This document shows positions 62,640 through 64,000 of a stretch of 64,000 nucleotides of DNA, piece by piece. Origin of the DNA: Lentilactobacillus buchneri (GTDB taxonomy: Bacteria > Bacillota > Bacilli > Lactobacillales > Lactobacillaceae); assembly GCF_018314255.1 (NCBI RefSeq), contig NZ_CP073066.1, forward strand, positions 806,001 through 870,000. Direction: 5' to 3'. Positions within the stretch are counted from its first letter, which is position 1. Each line of letters opens with the position of its first letter. The notes beneath the pieces are model-generated. The model was not told the DNA's origin. It worked only from the letters and a program-made list of their open reading frames with translations, and searched no databases. Both the position numbers and the translations under genes were made by a program.

Positions 62640-62905
62640 CTTTGCCGGCCCTTAGGCAAAAAGCACGCTTCTTAGGTTCTTAAGTGCTCCCTTCAGCCTC
62701 TCAAATGTGTTCCGACGGGCCTGACCCTAAACCCAGCCCTCAGCCAAAAAACACGTTTATTAGATTCTTAGGTGCTCCCTTCGGCCTTTAAAATACGCTC
62801 CGACGGGCCAAAGGCTAACTTCTAAGCGCACTTTAATTAAAGTTCCAAACCCAGGAACTTCAATCAAAGTACCCTTAGAAACCGCATCTCCCGGCCCTCG
62901 TCACA
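62640..62905 (-). repeat. R1 repeat copy f, one full unit plus tail fragments
   Basis: On the minus strand the unit starts AGAGTGTGACGAGGGCC inside the end of the glucokinase gene. It has outer arms GGGCC / GGCCC, GGTTTCTAAG / CTTAGAAGTTAGC and an inner GAAGTTCC / GGAACTT stem almost identical to copy e. The tail CCCGTCGGAGCGTATTTT and GGCCGAAGGGAGC is followed by a second, hairpin-less unit ending near 62640. No gene lies in 62498-62900. Confidence 0.85.
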
Positions 62906-63866
62906 CTCTTATTTTTTGCCCCGCATACACCGCCGCACCGACCATTCCTGCTTCATCGCCCAGCTGCGCCATCTCCAGCTTGCAGGCTTCACGGGCCACC
63001 GGCAGTGAATGATGCGCCAAGGTTTCGCGGGTATATTTGAACAATGGCTCTCCGGCAGCCGAGACACCGCCACCCAGGATTAACGTTTCCGGATTAAACA
63101 AATTAATCACGTTGCCCAAACCAAATCCCAGCAACTCGCCAGTTTCTTTAAAGACTTCAATAGCTGTTGGATCTCCTTTTGCCACCGCTTCCGAGATCAA
63201 TTTGGTGGTCAGTTCCTGCCCTTGTGACATCCATTCGCCAACCAAGCTGGTTTCGCCGTCAGCCAGTTTTTCCTGCATGGTTTTGACGATCCCGCGAGCG
63301 GAAACATACCGTCCCAGACAGCCGGTACTGCCGCAAGCACATGGCCGGCCGTGGCGGTACATGTTCATGTGGCCGATCTCACCGACACTATTGGAAGCGC
63401 CATATAACACTTGGCCGTTAATCAGAACAGCTGCGCCCAGCCCAGTACCAATCGTGACCAGGACAACGTTTCGATGACCTCTTCCGGCCCCGAACGCCAT
63501 TTCGCCGTACAGATTAACTCGGACATCGTTGTCAATGAAGACCGGTTGGCCCAGCTTCTCATGCAGCCACTCGGCGACCGGGACATCCTTCCAGTCGGTA
63601 AAATTCGGTGAAAAAATCGAAATCCCCTTTTCCACATCCATTTGCCCGGGAATGCCAAAGCCGGCAGCCAAAATATCATCTGAGGTAATCTTTTCCTGAG
63701 CCATTAATTGCTGGCAGCACGCCCAGATCCGCTTCAGTACTTCAGTGGGACCGGCCTCTTCATGAGTCGGCTTATGTAATTTTTGGACCGTTTGAAAATC
63801 CTCATCGAACAGTCCGGCCTTAATGTTGGTCCCGCCAAGATCAACACCCAAATAATATTTTGTCAT
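62901..63866 (-). CDS. glk: ROK-family glucokinase
   Basis: The enzyme phosphorylates glucose with ATP. The 321-residue protein has LGVDLGGTNIKAG at the N-terminus, the catalytic FIDNDVRVNLYGE near residue 116, and GTGLGAAVLINGQV. The zinc motif is C-x-C-G-x-x-G-C (CACGSTGCLG) near residue 177, with Gly where Glu is common. The ATG at 63866 has GAGGTG six bases upstream. The last codons (AGA GTG TGA) are formed by the start of an R1 repeat. A membrane-protein gene lies 42 bp upstream in the same direction. Confidence 0.93.
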   Translation of the reverse strand: MTKYYLGVDLGGTNIKAGLFDEDFQTVQKLHKPTHEEAGPTEVLKRIWACCQQLMAQEKITSDDILAAGFGIPGQMDVEKGISIFSPNFTDWKDVPVAEWLHEKLGQPVFIDNDVRVNLYGEMAFGAGRGHRNVVLVTIGTGLGAAVLINGQVLYGASNSVGEIGHMNMYRHGRPCACGSTGCLGRYVSARGIVKTMQEKLADGETSLVGEWMSQGQELTTKLISEAVAKGDPTAIEVFKETGELLGFGLGNVINLFNPETLILGGGVSAAGEPLFKYTRETLAHHSLPVAREACKLEMAQLGDEAGMVGAAVYAGQKIRV

Positions 63867-63908
63867 ATCGTCCACCTCACAACAGCGATCAATTCAATCA
63901 AAAAACGC

Positions 63909-64000
63909 TTACTTACTATGATAATAACCGATTAGACTGCATAAAGCTTCCAAAAACATTCCAATCACCATCAGATACATGACGACCATATTCATGCCCA
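63909..64000 (-). CDS. C-terminal end of a membrane protein, cut by window edge
   Basis: About 30 residues are visible, a hydrophobic helix (MVVMYLMVIGMFLEALCSLI) ending in GYYHSK and TAA. Several in-frame ATG codons exist, and the frame is open to the right edge, so either a small protein or the end of a larger one is possible. It lies just upstream of glucokinase, probably in one operon with it. The family is not identified. Confidence 0.5.
   Translation of the reverse strand, partial: GMNMVVMYLMVIGMFLEALCSLIGYYHSK

Overview
The window looks like a chromosomal segment of a heterofermentative lactic acid bacterium of the family Lactobacillaceae. The grounds are a full-length xylulose-5-phosphate phosphoketolase, a lysine riboswitch and a proline T-box in low-GC Gram-positive style, strong GGAGG ribosome sites with frequent TTG starts, a PerR-type regulator, a LexA box of Gram-positive form, and many small uncharacterised lactobacillus-like proteins. 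The species cannot be fixed from the sequence alone. No rRNA, tRNA, CRISPR array or prophage was found.

Layout. 1-2.6 kb: the end of a ykoEDC-type ECF transporter operon for a thiamine precursor. 2.6-7 kb: small unknown proteins and an asparaginase. 7.1-11 kb: potABCD polyamine importer. 12-18.5 kb: MFS exporter, a P-type cation ATPase and an intact IS30 element in the ATPase upstream region. 18.6-22.3 kb: phosphoketolase, a phosphoesterase and a translationally coupled 27-residue ORF. 22.5-33.2 kb: a complete acetyl-branch lysine/diaminopimelate pathway. A lysine-riboswitch operon (lysA-dapH-dapL-dapA-dapB-patA-asd) runs leftward, and aspartate kinase plus dapF run rightward. 33.4-39.4 kb: two unknown genes, a nuclease-helicase fusion, an FAH-family enzyme, 6-phosphogluconolactonase and a GNAT protein. 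39.5-44.9 kb: perR, an amidase, T-box-controlled proBA, and a MarR-rhodanese pair. 44.9-50.6 kb: a quaternary-amine-type ABC importer, a YibE/F pair, a universal stress protein and a thioesterase. 50.7-56.3 kb: butanediol-type dehydrogenase with a cre site, ArsR plus CDF metal efflux, azlCD, and a SOS-type rarA-macrodomain operon. 56.6-64 kb: a frameshifted GT-C-like membrane protein, PPK2, PepO and glucokinase, with a truncated membrane-protein gene at the right edge.

The most unusual signal is between the genes. A dispersed repeat (called R1 here) occurs at six loci. At four of them it starts exactly at the TAG stop codon of the gene before it, in the same orientation. At a fifth (glucokinase) the gene runs a few codons into it, and the sixth follows the lysine-riboswitch terminator. 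Each R1 copy folds into a long hairpin whose inner arms differ completely between copies yet stay complementary. A second family (R2, three copies of about 128 bp) is a nested, bulged palindrome with the same kind of compensatory change. These patterns point to selection on, or a copying mechanism that preserves, structure rather than sequence.
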